Source of the DNA: Pseudomonas resinovorans NBRC 106553
Lineage (GTDB): Bacteria > Pseudomonadota > Gammaproteobacteria > Pseudomonadales > Pseudomonadaceae
Direction: 5' to 3'
DNA: 64,000 bases
Assembly (NCBI RefSeq): GCF_000412695.1
Contig: NC_021499.1
Coordinates: 3,286,001 to 3,350,000 of the forward strand
Shown here: one piece after another, positions 63,051-64,000 of the stretch
How positions within the stretch are numbered: the stretch's first letter is position 1
Layout: each line of letters starts with the position of its first letter
Notes under the pieces: model-generated
What the model was told of the DNA's origin: nothing
What the model saw: the letters and a program-made list of their open reading frames with translations, nothing else
The model's database searches: none
Made by a program: the position numbers and the translations under genes

Positions 63051-64000
63051 TCACGCCCTGACGCCGGCGATTTCACCGGCCCGCAGGGCGATCCAGAGCA
63101 CCGCGACATCCTCGGTGCTGTCCAGGGAACGGCCGGTGATTTCCTCGATCCGGCGAACCCGGTACACCAGCGTCTGCTTGTGCACGTTCAGGCACTGGGC
63201 GGCCTTCTGCCAGGAGCGGTTCTGCTCCAGGAATACCCGCAACGTCTGCTCCAACTGCGCGCTCTGCTGCTGGTCGTAGTCCGCCAGCAGGCCCAGCACG
63301 CTGCGATGGACCCGCGCCGCTTCGTCGAGGCTGCCGGGCAGCCAGGGCTGCTCGGCCTGGGCGCTGCCATAGGCCACCAGCGGCCGCTGCGCGGAGGCAT
63401 GGGCCAAGGCCAACCGTGCTTCCCGCAACGCCTCCGCCGCCCGCGCCGGATGCCCGAGCGCACTGCTCAGGCCCAGGGGACAGCCCAGCTCGGCTTGCAG
63501 CCGCGTCGCCGTTTCCGGCTCCGCCAGCAACAGGATCAGCTCCTGCCCCAGGTTGCGCACCAGGAACTCCAGGCCGTGGCGGCGCAAGCGCGCTTGCCAG
63601 TCGCCCGGTAGCTCGCCGGCGGGACAGGCCAGCGCCACCACCGCCTGCTCCACCGGACACTGCAACTGCGCCAGGCGTTCGCGGGCCGCGCGTTCGGCCA
63701 GGCGTTGCTGGAACAGGTCGTCGAGCAGTTCCGAGCCCAGGCGCAGCTGCCGCTCCTGCTCCACCTGCAGGCGTTCCAGTTCGATGCCGAGAATCCCGGC
63801 CAGATGGTGCAGCAGGCCGTAGTCCAGCAGCTCACCGCCGCAGGCGAGGATTTCGCAGGAGGGCTGTGACGGCAGGGCCATCACCATGGCCTCGGCATCC
63901 AGGTCGGCGCGGGTGCAGCGCACCACCGCCGGCATCGCTCCGCGCAGTTCCCGGCGGCGTGCCAGCAACGCCTGGCGCCAGGCCTCCGGCAGGGGCTCCA
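63051..64000 (-). CDS. PucR/CdaR-family transcriptional regulator (partial; N-terminus off the window)
   Basis: At least 316 residues, open to the right edge of the window, so the start is not seen. The C-terminal helix-turn-helix is FLEQNRSWQKAAQCLNVHKQTLVYRVRRIEEITGRSL, as in PucR and CdaR. A GGDEF-like middle region (ELILLLAEPE ... AHASAQRPLVAYG) precedes it. It probably regulates the convergent oxidase-cupin-permease unit on sensing the substrate. Confidence 0.87.
   Translation of the reverse strand, partial: EPLPEAWRQALLARRRELRGAMPAVVRCTRADLDAEAMVMALPSQPSCEILACGGELLDYGLLHHLAGILGIELERLQVEQERQLRLGSELLDDLFQQRLAERAARERLAQLQCPVEQAVVALACPAGELPGDWQARLRRHGLEFLVRNLGQELILLLAEPETATRLQAELGCPLGLSSALGHPARAAEALREARLALAHASAQRPLVAYGSAQAEQPWLPGSLDEAARVHRSVLGLLADYDQQQSAQLEQTLRVFLEQNRSWQKAAQCLNVHKQTLVYRVRRIEEITGRSLDSTEDVAVLWIALRAGEIAGVRA

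Overview
The window is high-GC, densely coded bacterial DNA with Pseudomonas-type gene content: SfnR-like and LuxR/LysR regulators, organosulfur scavenging genes, several extracytoplasmic oxidases, and REP-like palindromes between genes. I take it as a chromosomal segment of a Pseudomonas species near the P. aeruginosa/resinovorans side of the genus. The species is inference. Both edges cut a gene: an autotransporter on the left and a PucR/CdaR-type regulator on the right.

Layout. 1-5.2 kb: a large autotransporter passenger (minus) diverges from a composite response regulator that carries Glu at the phospho-acceptor position and a degenerate kinase-like tail. 5.3-27.6 kb: an organosulfur scavenging island. 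It holds a sigma-54 activator of SfnR type, a sulfonate-type binding protein, three SsuD-like flavin monooxygenases, an SfnB/DszC-like oxygenase, three cytoplasmic homologues of the desulfinase DszB, a class II aldolase, a TonB-dependent receptor, an FMN reductase with a private TonB-ExbB-ExbD set, an MFS carrier and an ABC importer. Eight -24/-12 (sigma-54) promoter matches and nine perfect copies of a 16-bp palindrome TGCTG-N6-CAGCA lie in its intergenic regions, so it reads as one regulon. Several of its most abundant-looking proteins contain almost no cysteine or methionine. In one desulfinase-like protein the only cysteine is the predicted catalytic one.

27.7-32.3 kb: a small basic coiled-coil protein with a palindromic promoter, a periplasmic catalase-like peroxidase, a DUF1254/DUF1214 protein and an outer-membrane protein. 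32.4-36.7 kb: a small catabolic cluster (alpha/beta hydrolase, MFS transporter, LysR regulator, dihydroxyacetophenone dioxygenase-like cupin). 37-44 kb: a ChrR-like cupin, an exported M20 amidohydrolase diverging from a penicillin-acylase-family enzyme, a porin and a LysR regulator. 44.1-49.6 kb: an 1832-residue secreted haem peroxidase with RTX repeats. 50.5-52.5 kb: a small unknown protein, a LysR regulator and an SDR that lacks the catalytic tyrosine.

53.4-59.8 kb: a copper/metal block. A HvfA-type RiPP precursor with four EGKCG motifs fused to two EF-hands, its MNIO maturase (DUF692) and partner protein, and an Ohr-type peroxidase are on the minus strand. A multicopper oxidase, an outer-membrane protein and an SCO protein are on the plus strand. 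59.9-64 kb: an amine/amino-acid oxidase of the DAO family, a cupin, an amino-acid permease and a convergent PucR/CdaR-type regulator form a catabolic unit.

How it works together. The sulfur island gives a complete route: outer-membrane import energised by a private TonB system, inner-membrane import, reduced flavin supply, oxygenation, C-S cleavage to sulfite and, by inference, removal of the carbon skeleton. SfnR would switch it on when sulfate is scarce.
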